64,000 nt of DNA from Hymenolepis diminuta. Lineage: Eukaryota > Platyhelminthes > Cestoda > Cyclophyllidea > Hymenolepididae. The stretch is from positions 1 through 64,000 of the forward strand of contig CAADRB010000058.1 in the NCBI GenBank assembly GCA_900708905.1, in the 5' to 3' direction. Position numbers and translations under genes: made by a program. Shown here piece by piece: positions 12,891-26,509 of the stretch. Position 1 is the stretch's first letter. The number at the start of each line of letters is the position of its first letter. The notes beneath the pieces were generated by a model. The model worked only from the letters and a program-made list of their open reading frames with translations, was not told where the DNA came from and made no database searches.

Positions 12891-14210
12891 TCGTAGCATC
12901 GACATTTTACTAAGCTCCCGGGGCTTGACTCAGCCTGTAAATCCGCTCTGCGCATGCAAATATGCTAGATGGTTTGGATTTGCGTTTGAGGCGCTCACAA
13001 ATAGTCTCAGTCTTTTACTCGGTAGAAGGTAGCTATAAAGGACGACAGACTGAAGGATATTTGTACTCCTTCGTGGGCAGGAAGACTACTACTTCATTGG
13101 TTGCACAGTCATATTTTCAACATTTCTGCTGCCCAAAATTGAAAAGACAAGCTGAGTTGCTTTATCGAGTAAATTCTCATCTTTGATGGTGAATTCGTTC
13201 ATCTCTCGTAACAGAGAGCTTCAGCACTGTTTTTAACTTATTTGCAGTTTCAGGACCCTATTCCGTAGCCAGTTTGTTACTTTTGTACTCGTCTTTATTT
13301 TGTATGTAGGTCTTCCCTTGATATGCTTCTGCCTCAATTACATATTTTCCTATAAAGGTCGAATAAAACTGATTAGTGAAAATAGCGTCCAAAAAATAAC
13401 ATATGAGTGGCCGGTATTTCAGGATTTTAGCACTGTCATTTTAAAGAAGTTGTAGTTAATTCAAAAGCTTTAACACGTGGGGTAATATGAAACAAATTTA
13501 TTAAGTTGTTTTGTATTTTAACACCGCGCCGGTATTTTTAAAGGACATACATTATCAACGAGAAGCTTATTTAGCAAATATCAAATTGTGATTACAGAAT
13601 ACATCAGGGCAAAGCGTTTTATATTACGTGTAGGGTTGAATACCGAAAAAGCTCAACGATTTGCAGTGCATATGTAAATATAGCATTCCAACATAGATGT
13701 TGCCTGGGTTATTCCTATTACAATACACAACAACTTGAAATAACAATAACGGGAATAATTCCCAGAAACGTGCAAACTTCATATGCCAAATAAAAGGTAC
13801 AAATTAGTGAGATTTCGAAATAGCAATAGATAAATATTAAATCGTAGAAATGTTTAAATATTCAAGCAGACCACAATACTTTAACATTTTCAGGTAGCTA
13901 ACTTCGATGGAAAGTGTTATATTGTGTCAATTATCACAGAATGGCAATTTTAAGGGGAAAAAATATTTTAATACACATAAGCAAAAAGGTAATTTTTCTG
14001 CATTTTAAAATAAACTTGGTAAAACTAAAATTATTATATAAAATATTAAATTAATATATGCTTGTATATTTGGAACTTCATGTTAAATGTATTACTAACT
14101 TTCACAGCAGAAAATCCGCACATCTGACACGCTCATTTTAGCCTGCTTGCGCACAATCGTGTTCGTCCTTTTATTCTCATTGTGAAAGCTCGATTTTTCC
14201 ATATTCACAC

Positions 14211-16887
14211 ATGATGTCGGCTTCTGAAGTAAATTTGTTCATATAAAACACAATTGTTTCTTCTTTTAGTGTCCGTTATGTATGGAGAGATTCGACTCTG
14301 ATGATGAAAGATTTTTCCCATGTCAGTGTCGCTATCAGGTATTTCTAATATTTCCACTTGTTATAAGTAGATATGTCGGTTTTGTTGGTCCAAAATCGTA
14401 AATGAGCTAAGTGGTGAGTGTCCACAATGCAGGAAGGTAACTGTTTTTATTCACTAAATATTTCTTTAGAAATATGATCTTAGTATCGCTCATTTCACGG
14501 AACCTTGTCATATGTACGTTTTTGTATATTTTCATCTAATCTCTACAGTGAGGAGCGTAAACAGCACCAAAGACAACCTAAAAAGAAGAAGGAAATTTCA
14601 AATATAAAGCAGCTTCCAAAAGAAATATTAGATCATCTTCAGGATTATAGGCACGTCAACAAATAGTTTTCATCAAATATTTTTGTTTAGGGTTGTTCAA
14701 AAAAATCTGATCTATGTTTCCGGATTACCACAAGAGGAAGATAAATCCAAGGAACATGTCAAACTCCTTGAACATTTTTCAAAGTTTGGTAAGGTTATCA
14801 AAATTGAAGTGAATAATAAATCAACTTACCAGGATGCAAATGTAAGGTTTTATTTACTTGTTATCTGATTTTGATATTTTTTTGACCATATAGGGCAATT
14901 CTACCGTATGTGCTTACATTACTTTTGAACGAATTGAGGATGCTATGAGGGCCGTTGTTTGCGAACACATCAAATACGAAAATCGACCAGTGCGTATGAC
15001 GTTCGGAACAACAAAGTATTGCAGTCAATTCCTTAAAGGAAGCAAATGCACCAAACCGGTAAGTTTTCCAACTTTCTTCGTTAATTAGGAAAGGAGTTTG
15101 CGACTATCACATTTATTTTTTATTTATTTAAAAATTCCGTGCATTTATGCTCGTTAACTCTCTATGGTAAACGTTTTCCCTTTGACCTTAGTTTGACATT
15201 CTACTATGATTTGCTGTCTGAACAAAGAGCATGTTTCGCATTTAATTATTGTTTTTTTTCTTCCTGTCAGGCTGGATGTTATCGTGTAAATGTGTTATCA
15301 TGACTCTATAACCAGTCTGCAATCCCCCGATTTAGTGCCACTAGACTTACTTCTCACGTGACTATCTATGCGGGCGAATATATTTGCTGTGTTTAGCGGT
15401 GCACTGCCTACCTGTGCGTACTGCGTTAACCCACCTGATAAAGTGTAGAAAAGTGCGAATATTAAATCATCGGGTTATTTCAATTTCTCTATGTTCATCG
15501 ACTTTTAAACGAGTGTGATTATCGTTGTGAGAAGGTCAATCGTCAGCTATTGCTATGAAACTTTTACGCATTTTGTCTAAGTTACTTGAAATTAATGTCT
15601 GAAAACAGACCATACACCATTCCATTTTGTTTTATTTGTATTCGCTATCTATTTGTCCATTCCTTATTAGCGTTTATACTTACGTTTTTGTTCTCTCCTC
15701 TGCAGGAATGTATGTATCTGCATGCTCTGGGTGATGTGGAGGCAAGTTTTACAAAGGCAGATATGGACCAAGGCAAGCATCGTGTATATATGGAGAAATT
15801 AGTAACTAAGTTTAAGGAAGAGCATCCGGAAATAGTAAATGACTTGACAGCATATACATCACCACCTCGTCCGACAAAAAGACGATCTCCTATTCAGCTT
15901 GAGTCATCATCAACCATCCAAAGAGAGGAATCACCTCCTAGTCATCCTGTACCATCGACCTCCCGGGCTCCTGCAACCGATAACAATATAAGTAACAATG
16001 GACCTATTCCCATTCCGATCGCAGACACTACCACCACTACTAGTGTTAGTAGGATTAATAAACCCTCAAAACCTTCCATCAGAAGTAATGAGCAGCAACC
16101 AAATGTGCGACCATCCAACTCACCTACTGACAAATTCAGTAGTAAAGTGACATCCTCCACTCAACAGCCAACAGCTGCTCTAGGAGACTTAACTCCTAAT
16201 CCTCATCCTGTTCCTTCTCTTCCTTCGCAGCCAACAATATTTCATACTCCAATCGCAGACAGATCTCAATGTGACAGTATTCTAACCTCGAGTACTGCAT
16301 ATGATCTCGGTTTTGACCCCTTCAGTGTATCTAGCTTGGCTTTGGATACGCTAATGGCATCTGAACCACAGGCGGCTCCTCCTCAAGTGCCACCATCGAC
16401 ATCAAGAGCCCATCCGTCCACTCACACGCAAACACCATTTAATCCCTATTCTACTCTTCCTCCTCCGCCGGGTTTCGAGAATACTCCTGATCTTCAACCA
16501 CATGGATATCCGCAACATCTCATTGACAATGCCGTGAAGAATCGAAATAATACGGACATCCGGCCAGGTGTTACGGGTCATTTGGTAATGGACCTTGCTC
16601 TTCAACTTATAGCTAATTCAACCGAGGAGCAACTTAGAGAACACATACGTCAAGTACTACATGCTGAAAGAATGGCTGAATTCTATCGAATAACGGAACA
16701 GAGTAGGCGACAACGGATGGTGGAACAGCAACATCTGGATGAACTCTCTGTCGTGTTAAGATATGCTATGAATATGGAGTGTAGTACAGAAGCAGAAGCG
16801 AATTCCTCTCAGTCATCATCGGTCCAACAATCTGGACCTTCGTCCACCAGAACGGCAACCCTTAATGTGAGTTCAAGGCATAAGTAA
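14211..16887 (+). CDS. CNOT4: CNOT4-like RING E3 ubiquitin ligase of the CCR4-NOT complex
   Basis: Complete gene, about 598 residues. Exons: 14211-14228, 14270-14338, 14371-14436, 14470-14513, 14549-14650, 14691-14841, 14894-15058, 15706-16887 (TAA). The first exon gives MMSASE, spliced straight onto the RING. Seen in order: a C4C4-type RING (CPLC, CQC, CRFC, CPQCRK; residues about 7-52), a basic linker (KKKKEIS), an RRM starting VVQKNLIYVSGL and ending near TFGTTKYC, a CCCH finger with spacing C-x8-C-x4-C-x3-H (residues about 189-210, ending CMYLH), and a Ser/Pro/Gln-rich tail holding the family motif LGFDPF. In the family this protein ubiquitinates targets linked to stalled ribosomes and to mRNA decay in the cytoplasm. 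Introns of 32-41 bp crowd the 5' end. Intron 14651-14690 starts with GC. ATG 14214 is an alternative start three bases on. Confidence 0.93.
14651..14690 (+). other. GC-AG intron in CNOT4 (40 bp)
   Basis: The donor reads TATAG/GCACGT and the acceptor TTTTGTTTAG. Only this boundary joins the phases and restores the family sequence R-VVQKNL across the junction; the nearby GT (GTCAAC) gives the wrong phase. Confidence 0.75.
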
Positions 16888-17170
16888 CCTATTCTACTTG
16901 CTCCAAATAAGTAGTCGTACTTTTTAATACTTTCCGTCACTGACTAAGCTGCAGGCTGTGCCATGTGAAGTAGAAGTCAACCATTTACGTAGAGAATTTT
17001 TAAGGGACTAGTAGCGTATAAAATAGCTGAAGTAACGTTTAAAATTTTCCAGAAATTTCTGGAAGGTTGATACGCGCATGAAAACGCATCTACATAGTAA
17101 CACTTTTTGGTCGTGAAATACAATCGGTATGCTATTTGGGCGCACTTTTATTTTTTAATAGGTATACTTA

Positions 17171-17176
17171 AATAAA
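17171..17176 (+). terminator. Poly(A) signal candidate for CNOT4
   Basis: AATAAA, 284 bases after the CNOT4 stop codon and the first exact hexamer I found downstream. Cleavage would be expected 10-30 bases later. Confidence 0.5.
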
Positions 17177-17734
17177 AGATTGCTCTCGCCTTAGAATTGA
17201 TGTAATTTACAGAAGTTTCGCCGAATATTTACATTTTTACGGAACAAGTGGCGAGATGGATAGCAGCAACATTTACTTAAAAGTGTGTTAAAATGATAAT
17301 CACTTGACCTTGCGGGTTAACCCGAATTGTGCAACCAATCCTAGTCCTATCAACTCCACTTTCATTTAATTTATGTATTGTGGGTTGACGTATTTGGTGA
17401 GAAATTTCTTTTAGTAGCTGTTTTAACTTGGGGGAAGCCACTTTGATTCACCTAGTTTTAACGCTGAATTAGTTGCGACATGTTTAGTATCATAGTTCTT
17501 TCTTCTCCCCTGGCTATCGAATCGAATTTGAAGTGGTACGTTGGCCTTGCTTCTAACGGAGCACCACACTATCAAGTAGAAATGAGAGCAAATTTCACAG
17601 TAGGTGTTATTTTGGCTGTCATAAATGTTAGTTGAGTTGATTTTAGCGTCAAATCTTTTTCATTTCTCTTGATTAGTTTTAACCAGTATCATCACAGTAA
17701 TATTAATACCATAATCAGTTAACGTGAAGTTAAC

Positions 17735-17860
17735 TGATGCCCACTGAGTGGAATGACCAACTGCACTTGGTGAACCAACAAGGGGAGGCCCCATGATATC
17801 ACTCTACCCAAAATAATTGTTTGGAAAGCGCTTCCCTAAATCAGCTTGAGATTATTTTAC
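17735..17860 (+). repeat. tRNA-derived SINE-like element, head-less copy
   Basis: Carries the family body (CCCACTGAGTGGAATGACCAA) and 3' module (GGGGAGGCCCCATGATAT, ACTCTACC, AAGCGCTTCCCTAAAT). The A/B-box head is missing or too diverged to see. Confidence 0.55.
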
Positions 17861-18911
17861 GATGATCAGTAAATCGGCATAGATGGGCATTAAATTTGAA
17901 GCCAATGGAGTTTTACCAGATTTTCAAGACTGATCAAGATTTGCATTTCCGTCAAGTCTATTTGATCATAATGAATGCTAGTTGGATAGGAAGGTTTCAA
18001 ATGTTGCATTTTTTGTAAGAGTGAAATTTTAAGCAGCTTAAATAGTGGTCGATGCGTTCTTGACATTCAGACCTTAGGTTTATGGTATTTTAAAGGGTTA
18101 AAATCGGTTTGAATAGAATGTAAATTACCATTGGTACCAGATTTTAAGAGTAGATGTTTTCGTATCTTTTACAATACGGTGGCACAAATTTCTGGACTGA
18201 ACTAAGATTTGTTTTACATATATAATCTGCTAACTGAAGTGTATTGTCACAGAAACGCAACCCCTACTTCCTTTTAATGTTCTTTAAAGGAAGTCAGTTA
18301 ACAACTATATCTTTTAAGTTTTCTAAGTCGTTGCTTTTTGATCATTTTGCAGTCTTTCATGATCTGCATGCATTAAACAATATTGCAAATCTGAAAGGTA
18401 GAAGGTGTTAACGTAGTTGCGTGTTAGGTATCAATTAACAGCACCAATTTCTCTTAAGTTGTTATTCTATTTGCGAATTTTGTTTTTTTTAGCAGAGAGG
18501 TGGGTATCCGCAATAAGACATGGATATAGGTTGATTCGGCGATTCGCTTCCGATCTCAGCAAACCTACTATCCTCTTTCAATTCTTTCCGGCTACCTCCC
18601 CCTTACCCCATTTCCCTCCTTTTCCCCTCCTATCAGTCCGATGACTCCTGTAGTCCTCAAGATCTGATCCTCGCTGCTAATTTTGGAAATATACAATTTA
18701 GCTATACAAATTGTGCGTCTTTACTGTCTAACTGCTCTATGCAGGGCGTTTAAATTAGTTTGTAAAGCCAACACCTGCACCGATGAGGTTTCTTCGCCAT
18801 TTATACGATCGATCCTACCTCTGATGTATTTCTATGTGCCTTCTGAGTTTATGCTTTGTCTACCATTGCTTAAACCCAGAAGGAGGAGGGAAAACATTTG
18901 TGGTTAAAAAT

Positions 18912-19085
18912 GGCGCTTCATTTATTAAGGAAGTAAATTCGCTTATATGTAATGGAAATGTAGGAAATGATTGGCTACCTCGATAGGTATCTAGAAATCG
19001 GGTGGAAGAAAGATGAATTCTGTGAGCTTTGCTCAAGTGGATCGAAATTATTCGATCCAGCTTTCTAGCGGAACTCCTCTTGATT
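18912..19085 (+). repeat. Dispersed repeat family C, copy 1
   Basis: Shares TTCATTTATTAAGGAAGTAA, and later CTGTGAGCTTTGCTCAAGTG with GAAATTATTC, with 49945-50150 inside PAXIP1. No coding potential was seen. Confidence 0.55.
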
Positions 19086-22000
19086 TATGACTTACTCAAA
19101 TCTCTAATTCTTTTCCTAAAATTGAAATATTATATTACGTTCTAATTACTTAAATTGTGGTACGGCTTCAGGAATAGGGTTCTAATATTTGATAGAGCTT
19201 TATCAAAATATTTGACAAATATTAGTTGGGCTATGGCCTATTAATGGTATCTCATTATTGTTTACGGTCAGACAAAAATTTAAATTTTTAACAACGGGAA
19301 GCGGCTGAAATTGGTTACCAGAGTGTTCAACAAATTATAAATGAGGTCAAAGTGAGCCTGTGGGCAACGCCAAGGTATATAAAAATTTCACTTCTTTTGA
19401 CTCTGGGTTGTACAATTCACTAGATAAGTAGTTCGCATTCCAAAATGTACCAGATGCTTGACCTTGACGTCCAGTGCTTACTGACCGGTTTCTTAATCAT
19501 GATGTTTGGTCTAGCCACTTCATTTTCTCTTCCAACGGCTGAGAAAGTAAAATGACCTTACATAATATTCAACAGTTTACAGTCTTCGGGTGGCTTCATA
19601 TCTGATATTAGAACTGTTTGATCAAAGTGATCAGTAATATTTCTTATTATTGATTCGTGAAAACATTGCAAAAAAATTGATCGAACTCGTAGGTCACATA
19701 TTGGATTTAAGAATAAGGGATGTGATATGCTTGCCACTAATTCTGATTATAGGACCTCGGTTTTTAGGCCAACAGTTAAATTAGAATAGTCAATACCCTA
19801 ACTAAACAATTCCAGAACTTATAGTGTGACTATGGGCATAACAATGTTTTGCGATTTGAATCAAGCAAATTCAGTATTATTTATAAGTGGTAATTACAAC
19901 AGCGACGATCAGTCTTTTTTTCAAATCTTTCTAATTTTTTGCCTCTTTAACAGTCCAGAACATTCTAAGGTTTGTTTAAATCGAACGGTTGACCCAATAA
20001 GTATGCAACCTCAGATCTAATATGACAATTATTATTAATGGTAAGACAGAATTAAGAACTTTCAATCAAAAAATACATTTAGGAATAATAGGATGGCTCA
20101 GAGTTAAGAAAGGTATTCGGGAGAACCCTGATCATAATCGTCAAGCTATCTGCTTTTGATAAGGCCTATCTCATTTTAAGAGTATCATCGTATCGAAAAT
20201 CAAGATAAGTTTCATGCAGTTTTGTAATTGTTTTCTTAACATAAGTCATCGTTCAGACGGACAAAGACGACCCTAAGAGGTAACCCCACTATGCACATTT
20301 GCGATAATCGGCGTGTCAGTGTCTTCTCATTTCGCTTCTTAAGAAGAGTTCAACAGGTTATTTTAACTGACTTTTTTTCTGCTCATGCAATTCATTTAAA
20401 CCTAAACTTCTCCCAAATATCATACTTACAGTTCCACTGTTCCATCATGTCCCCTCAGTATCAATCTTCACATTTTTAATTTGTGAAGGTATTCCAAAAA
20501 ATTAAGTCAGAAAGTCATAAATAGGTAACGGAGAGGATTTTCCTAATTTATTGAATTATGGGTATAGTGGCTGCACTAGGTCAAGAGATCAGTCGAGGTC
20601 ATGCATAAGATTTGTCATTAACATGGCGCAACTCGAAGTGGATATGCAGCGTGTTTAAAGGCAGGAAAATTTCTGGAAAGCTCGTATAATTTACTGTTTG
20701 ATAAATATCAAAATAAATATGACAATGGATGAATAATATATCTGAAGCTGATAATTTAAAACTCATTCATTTCATATGCTTATAAATTCTCTAACTTTCC
20801 AATTTCTAACAGCCTTACATGTGTAACCAGAAATTCTAATCAAGCGGTATAGTTGATTTATAGTATAATTGGCTAGCCCGCGTAATAATGTAAAATCATG
20901 TCTGTCGTGCTCAACTGGAAATGACGGAAACATTGGTGCTAGTGGCCTCTTAAATTAGTAAAGCAACAGTGTCAACTAATTCCCACTGACCAGAATACAT
21001 CACTTTCTCTTCTTCTGCACATATTATACGTAGATTCTGCCAGAAATGTCCCGTCTTTAGATTGCTCTTAGCATCTCGACTACGATATCATCTCTAAAAA
21101 CTTCCAATTCCAATGAAAGAATCATTAAGCACTCTTGACTCGGGCTGATGGAAGTTATCTTAAGGACAACCTTATGAGAAATTCACCTTCTACCACCTCT
21201 ATTTTAAGCAGAATTAAGCAATATATGTGCCCATCACATCGCTAAATGAATATCTATCTCACGTTGACAACGGAGCCGTCTGTAAATAAATGCCGATAGA
21301 TTACCTTAATTAAAATCAGTAGTCATATTTTCATGTTCCATTGTTTTATACAATATACACAAGTTCAAAATTAAGAATTTATGAAAAATATTGAATGTAT
21401 TTTCAAAATTTTCACGGCTCATTAAAATGAATTATAATGGTTTGTGCTCTGAATGTCGAGAAATCATAGAAGCTACTTTTCTTTATGGACGTATCTTTCT
21501 GATCTTATTAAATGACCCGAATTAAAGAAAATTCAAATCCACACCTACTGAATGGCATTCTCAGTAATAAGTGAAACAGGAATAATATAAACTAATGTGG
21601 TACTGCATCAGATCTACCATTATGCAGATTTGCATATGAATGCAAGTTAGGAATACACTTTTGGCAAATTAATCGATGTTTGAAATATATTTTGAAGGAT
21701 TAGTCTGCATCGGCCAAGTCTAGAAAAGCAAAATGCAACGTGTTTTGCCACTTCTTGCTTGTGTCTTGATTAACGGCCTTTTGTCATCTAAAGCAAAATT
21801 TCACTTTTCCATTCAGTTGGACAACAAAGTAGTTAAATTAACAGTCATTGAAAAAATTTTTTTCGAGAAAATATGAGAGAAACTATAAGATCCTGTTTTG
21901 ACAAAAATGTTTTGATTTAATTTGACTTAAAGAAAGTTGACTACATCTATTGTCGAATTCATACGATCATTCGTATACATGCATAGGGAGAAACTGATTT

Positions 22001-24040
22001 GATTAACTTTGTCATATATGACACCTTATGAAGACAAAACTAAGAATTAATCAGCAACAATATTTTAATTTATCTCCACTGAAGTTTAGAAATATACAAT
22101 CTTCTCATACATTCAGTAATCAAATGAAATGTCATTTAATATCTCGAATGTTTGACGTTTGTCATTAAATTTGTCTATAAATGACTTAAGGACCGATTTC
22201 GTCTAACCATTGATCCAATATCTTATACCATGCAAACAGGGTAAATGTATGGGTTAACTCTTGAGGTTAGGTAATTTGCAAATGAATGACAGATTATTCA
22301 TGAATAATTAAAAGTGGGGAAATTGCTGGCATTAGTCAGTTACTGTCGACTTTCCCATATGGCGATGATACGGAATACCACCATTTTAGACACAGTTTAA
22401 GCTAAATTCTTTCAAATTTTCTCTTTTTAAATGCATTAATACGCCTTTGTAAATTAGTTGAATATTCAATTTTAGCCTGCGTAAATATGATAACGTCGGG
22501 AAGGTCGCATTTCTATTGGTTGATCTGAGGGTCATACATCCATTGGTTTATATCAATAAGTTCATGATGAACGTTTGGCAAGAAACAATATTCAAACAAA
22601 TAACGAAATTAAATTCTTTTGAAATTCAGCAGGATAGAGCATGGTAAAACATATGTGGTTAAATATATGAAAATTGTACATTCACGGCAAAGTGGAAACA
22701 AGTTCATCTGTTGCACTAAGGGAATTGATTTCAAATTAGACTGTTGAAATAACTGGTATTCCTAATAAATATTGGCCGACAGGGGAATGATTCAATAAGA
22801 AGATGAAAACGCCATCTCTTCGATTTTGGAAACGAAAATAATTTCCTTTGGACATTAAAATTGTCGTTAGAAGAACAAAAGTAGCATTTTATTTCTTTTT
22901 CTCAAGAAAAATATAGTAAAGTAAGTTAAATTATTGGAAAACTGAAGGAATGAAATTAGAATGATTCCATAATGGTTTTATGTAAATGAATATACTTCAC
23001 TAACCAATGTATTTTTCAAATGTCTTCTGTTTAGATGTCCTAAAACTAAAAGTACTTCGGCTAAGTCCATATTCATGACCCAAGGTCTTTCCATATGGGT
23101 GCTAAGAAAATTGTCCTATTTCACAAGCAGAATCATGTTCCATCTAAATTATTGATATTATAAACAATTGAAAATCTAATCCTTTGAAATTCCTACGAAA
23201 GGTTGAAAATGTTCTTAAGACGAGAATATTGAATCTACCAGGTGGCAGATAACAAAATATCTGACCAACCAGTCAACTCAACAAAAAAGAAAAAAGTAGT
23301 TAAAGTGTTTGTCCATGAAATGATGTCCCAAATATCAACTTGGTATCTTTGTTTAACGGCTCAATTAAATTAAAATGTCATTTTCACAATAATATGAATG
23401 ATTTTATCTGAGAAGACAATGTTCAGCTTTAAATGCACTTTACTGGACAAAATATCAGGTAGAGAAAACTGCGAAAGGCGGTAAAAATATGCCTCTATTA
23501 TTCTCATGTAAATTTCGCAATCCACAAAATTCACACTTTTAAAATACTTCCACTTTAGAATGCTGGTGGAGTAGGGAGCCCTTCGATCTTTCCTGAAGTT
23601 CTAGCGTTTAATTAGGTGAAAATGAATATATGTCCTCAATGTCAATCAAAAAATTGTATTAAACATCTATTCATGACGTCAAATTTACCAAATATAATTT
23701 GACAAAGGAACAGTGAGGTAATTCTAACTCCCGCAGTACAACTCAATGCGAAAACAAGGTCGACAAGACTAATCTCATTGGCTAATATTAGATGCTAACG
23801 CACGGCATGAAGCAGCCTTCGAACGTAAGGAGAAAAAGGCTACACGCATTCCTCGTAAATACTGCAGGCGAATTTAAAATTGGCCATTAAACTGCTTCTA
23901 AGTTTTTCTATGCGTGCATCTGCCAAATATTGTGCTCCATTAATTCTATTCAATTCTTATCTGTCTTTTCGAAAATGTGTAGCAATATAATCTACAGCGT
24001 GTGTTTGAAAGAATTTTTTGTTCCAAAGGCAGAATTGTCG

Positions 24041-24270
24041 AATGCACTAACCACTATAGGTGCAGCGGTTAATATGCTTATCTGTGAAGTCAGAGGTCAA
24101 GGGTTCGGATTTCCATGAATGAGCATCCGATGAATGGAATGGCCAACTCAGCCAGGTAAATCTGGATAAAAAAGTGTTACAGAATTCCAGTTCCTTAATA
24201 GAGGCTCCATGGCACTACCCCTTTTTATTAATACTACTAAATGGAATATTAAACTGTTCTATGAAAAGAA
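24041..24270 (+). repeat. tRNA-derived SINE-like element, copy 4
   Basis: The head has GGTGCAGCGGTTAATATG and the B-box-like AAGGGTTCGGATTTCC, then the body (GAATGGCCAACTCAGCC) and the 3' module (CAGAATTCCAGTTCC, CCATGGCACTACCCC). One of the fullest copies here. Confidence 0.65.
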
Positions 24271-25249
24271 GATATTAATACTATTACCCATGGCATTGCA
24301 TAAACTTTTGCAAGTTTTAATCATGAGACAGCGTCTGAGCAAGCGAATTGGTAAAATAGTTGGGTAAGAAATAAAATCAATGAACGAGATAGAATAGATA
24401 ATGAGTCAGGATACCAAGAGTCTAAATTTGAAATCTGGGAGCATTGAATTATCCTCTTTCACCCAGGATATCAACTTCACAATATCCAAATGCTCCAAAA
24501 CTCGATTTACGTGATTTGGTCTGAAATCTTCTGAGCGAATTCATATCTGAAATATTCAGAAATTGCTAGCCAGTTGACTTAAGCGAATAGGTTGTCATGG
24601 AACGTGGATTCATGTATAGTTTCTTACTGTCATGAAATAAATTAATGAACTAAAACTTTTGGTAGATCAAAAATACCTTAAATATCAATTAAGTGAAATG
24701 ATTTGCCTATGATTATTTGTTTGATAAGTCAACTACCAAATTTAACAAGTTATGAAACTTAAACCTTTAAATTTTGAAATTAAACAGGACTTTTATTTGC
24801 ACATGTATTTCATAGAATTTGGCGATCAAACGATTTTCGAAAAATAAAGTGTAGGTTGAGATACACGGTTCATTTTAGTAATAGGCATAAAAGTTGATAT
24901 TCAGTTAAAATTGGTCGATATTTTCAGATTCAGAGGAAGATGTTTGACAATGTCCAGGTGAAGTGTTTTTTTGCTTGCAAATGGCTCATTTTGCCTATTG
25001 GAGTAACCTGGGGAATCTTGAATCTGACGGCTTCTCAGCCAAAACAAAATACATAGGCTACCCAATGTAAACATAGTGAGATTATTTCAACTCTCATTTA
25101 TTAATGTGTTAGTGTTTGAATATTTTGCTATTAAAATTTTGGCTTGTTTAAATAAGTTAAGACAAATATTCACAATAATATCGCTTTCATCTCGTCGATT
25201 TATGAATAAATACTTGAAATAAATGGATAAGTACTATGAATACTTTTCC

Positions 25250-26050
25250 AAGTTATGGAGTTGCTGAAGGATTTGGTGAATAAAGCTGCCTATATAGTGA
25301 GAAGCACTGTAAGCACTGCGCCATTTGAAGCAGTCGAAAATGAGGGAGTATCAAAAGATGTCAATCAAAGATAAGATGCTGTTTCTGCAACAGAACTTCA
25401 CTCGAGAGACGCACAACAATTGGCCGTGATTTTAGGATGTAAAAAATAGTATTTACTCAGAAAAATTTAATCAATAAACTGGGGTGGTTTACCAACCATC
25501 TCCGAATTGTCCTATCGATGTAAGTGATTTAATTTGTCCTCTAAAGTGACTACGCTTCATAATGCATCAGCGGGATTTGTACATCAATGTAGGAACCTTA
25601 TGTTTTTATTTAGAATCTTATTCTAACACATCGTCTTTGTAAGACTTTGCTTGATATACATGCGAAAGACTTTTTAAGGCATGACCTCAAAACCTAAGGA
25701 AGTTCATGCAGCTGCCAGGATATCTTGATAATTTAAAAAATACGATTTTAATATTGATCAAATTAACTGGGTTTTAATTTACACAAACTTCACACATATT
25801 AATCCAAACTTAATGCCGCTTTAAAAACACCGGTAATAAAATTTTTAGACAGATTGATCCAACCGAGTACTTAAAAAAGACAAAAATGCTCCACTCAGTT
25901 ATGGAAAAAGTCGAAGGAATAAGAGTCAAGATTACAATACGACTGCCCATATTAATAAACATATTCCTTTACTAGGAGAACAGGAAATTTGAAGTCCCGT
26001 TTAATATTCTTGTTAGAATTGATTTTGGAAGACAGGAAGTCGATTAAATG
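25250..26050 (+). repeat. Diverged local duplication, unit 1
   Basis: Blocks occur in the same order about 1.26 kb downstream: CAGTCGAAAATGAGGGAGT here against ACAATCGAAAATGATGGAGT at about 26578; CAGAACTTCACTC against CGGAACTCCACTC; GATATCTTGATAATTTAAAA against GATATCTTAATGATTTAAAA. Identity looks about 60-65% by eye. A family B fragment inserted into this unit (25455-25545) is absent from the other. Confidence 0.6.
25455..25545 (-). repeat. Dispersed repeat family B, reverse fragment
   Basis: The complement reads AAACCACCCCAGTTTATTGA preceded by GATGGTTGG, matching AAGCCACCCCA-GTTTATTAA at about 7333 and AAGCCACCCCAATTTATTGA at about 44361. Only the middle of the family is kept. Confidence 0.6.
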
Positions 26051-26509
26051 AAACTTTGCAAAAGGCCGAAGCAAATTATTCTAACAGGAATTGTTCAAGT
26101 AAAAGTCTTCGGACAGAGGAGCTAAGTGTAATGTAAATGAACGCATTACTGTCATATTCTAAATTGTCGGAATAATGATTGTTACGACTGGTCGACTGTT
26201 GATTTAAATGTCTGTTTGGCATATCATCGCATATAGCGTATCATTTGGTAACCGAAAATGACTTTCGAAGCTAGAAGTCCTTAAAAACAGCTCAATTATT
26301 GCAGTACCCCTCACTTTACGGTCAATGGATTTCATTTTACGTCGCTTAAATAATAAAACTTTCAGTAATAAACGAACGATTTCTCGTTGTTTCCCCAAAT
26401 ATCAGTACAAGTTATACGGAGTATCTACATTATTTCAAAAACTCTACTTCAGATATACTGTCCAGGTATTTATAAAATTCAGGTACGTAAAATGATATTG
26501 TATTCAAAT

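Larger units (their letters stand above)
6834..14210. other. Intergenic region between DHX37 and CNOT4
   Basis: No exon with homology to a known protein was recognised on either strand in these 7.4 kb. It holds a family B repeat (7262-7520), a reverse SINE-like copy (9541-9650), a pair of pyrimidine-rich repeats (10145-10360 and 10970-11195), a GC-richer island with LTR-like features (12050-12620) and a reverse family A copy (12770-12890). I looked here for missing C-terminal DHX37 exons and found none I could support. The CNOT4 promoter must lie near its right end. Confidence 0.7.

Noticed and set aside
18417..18907. Two adjacent plus-strand frames of about 75 residues, first with hydrophobic stretches
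   Set aside because: Hydrophobicity follows from T-rich sequence; no conserved motif or splice continuity.
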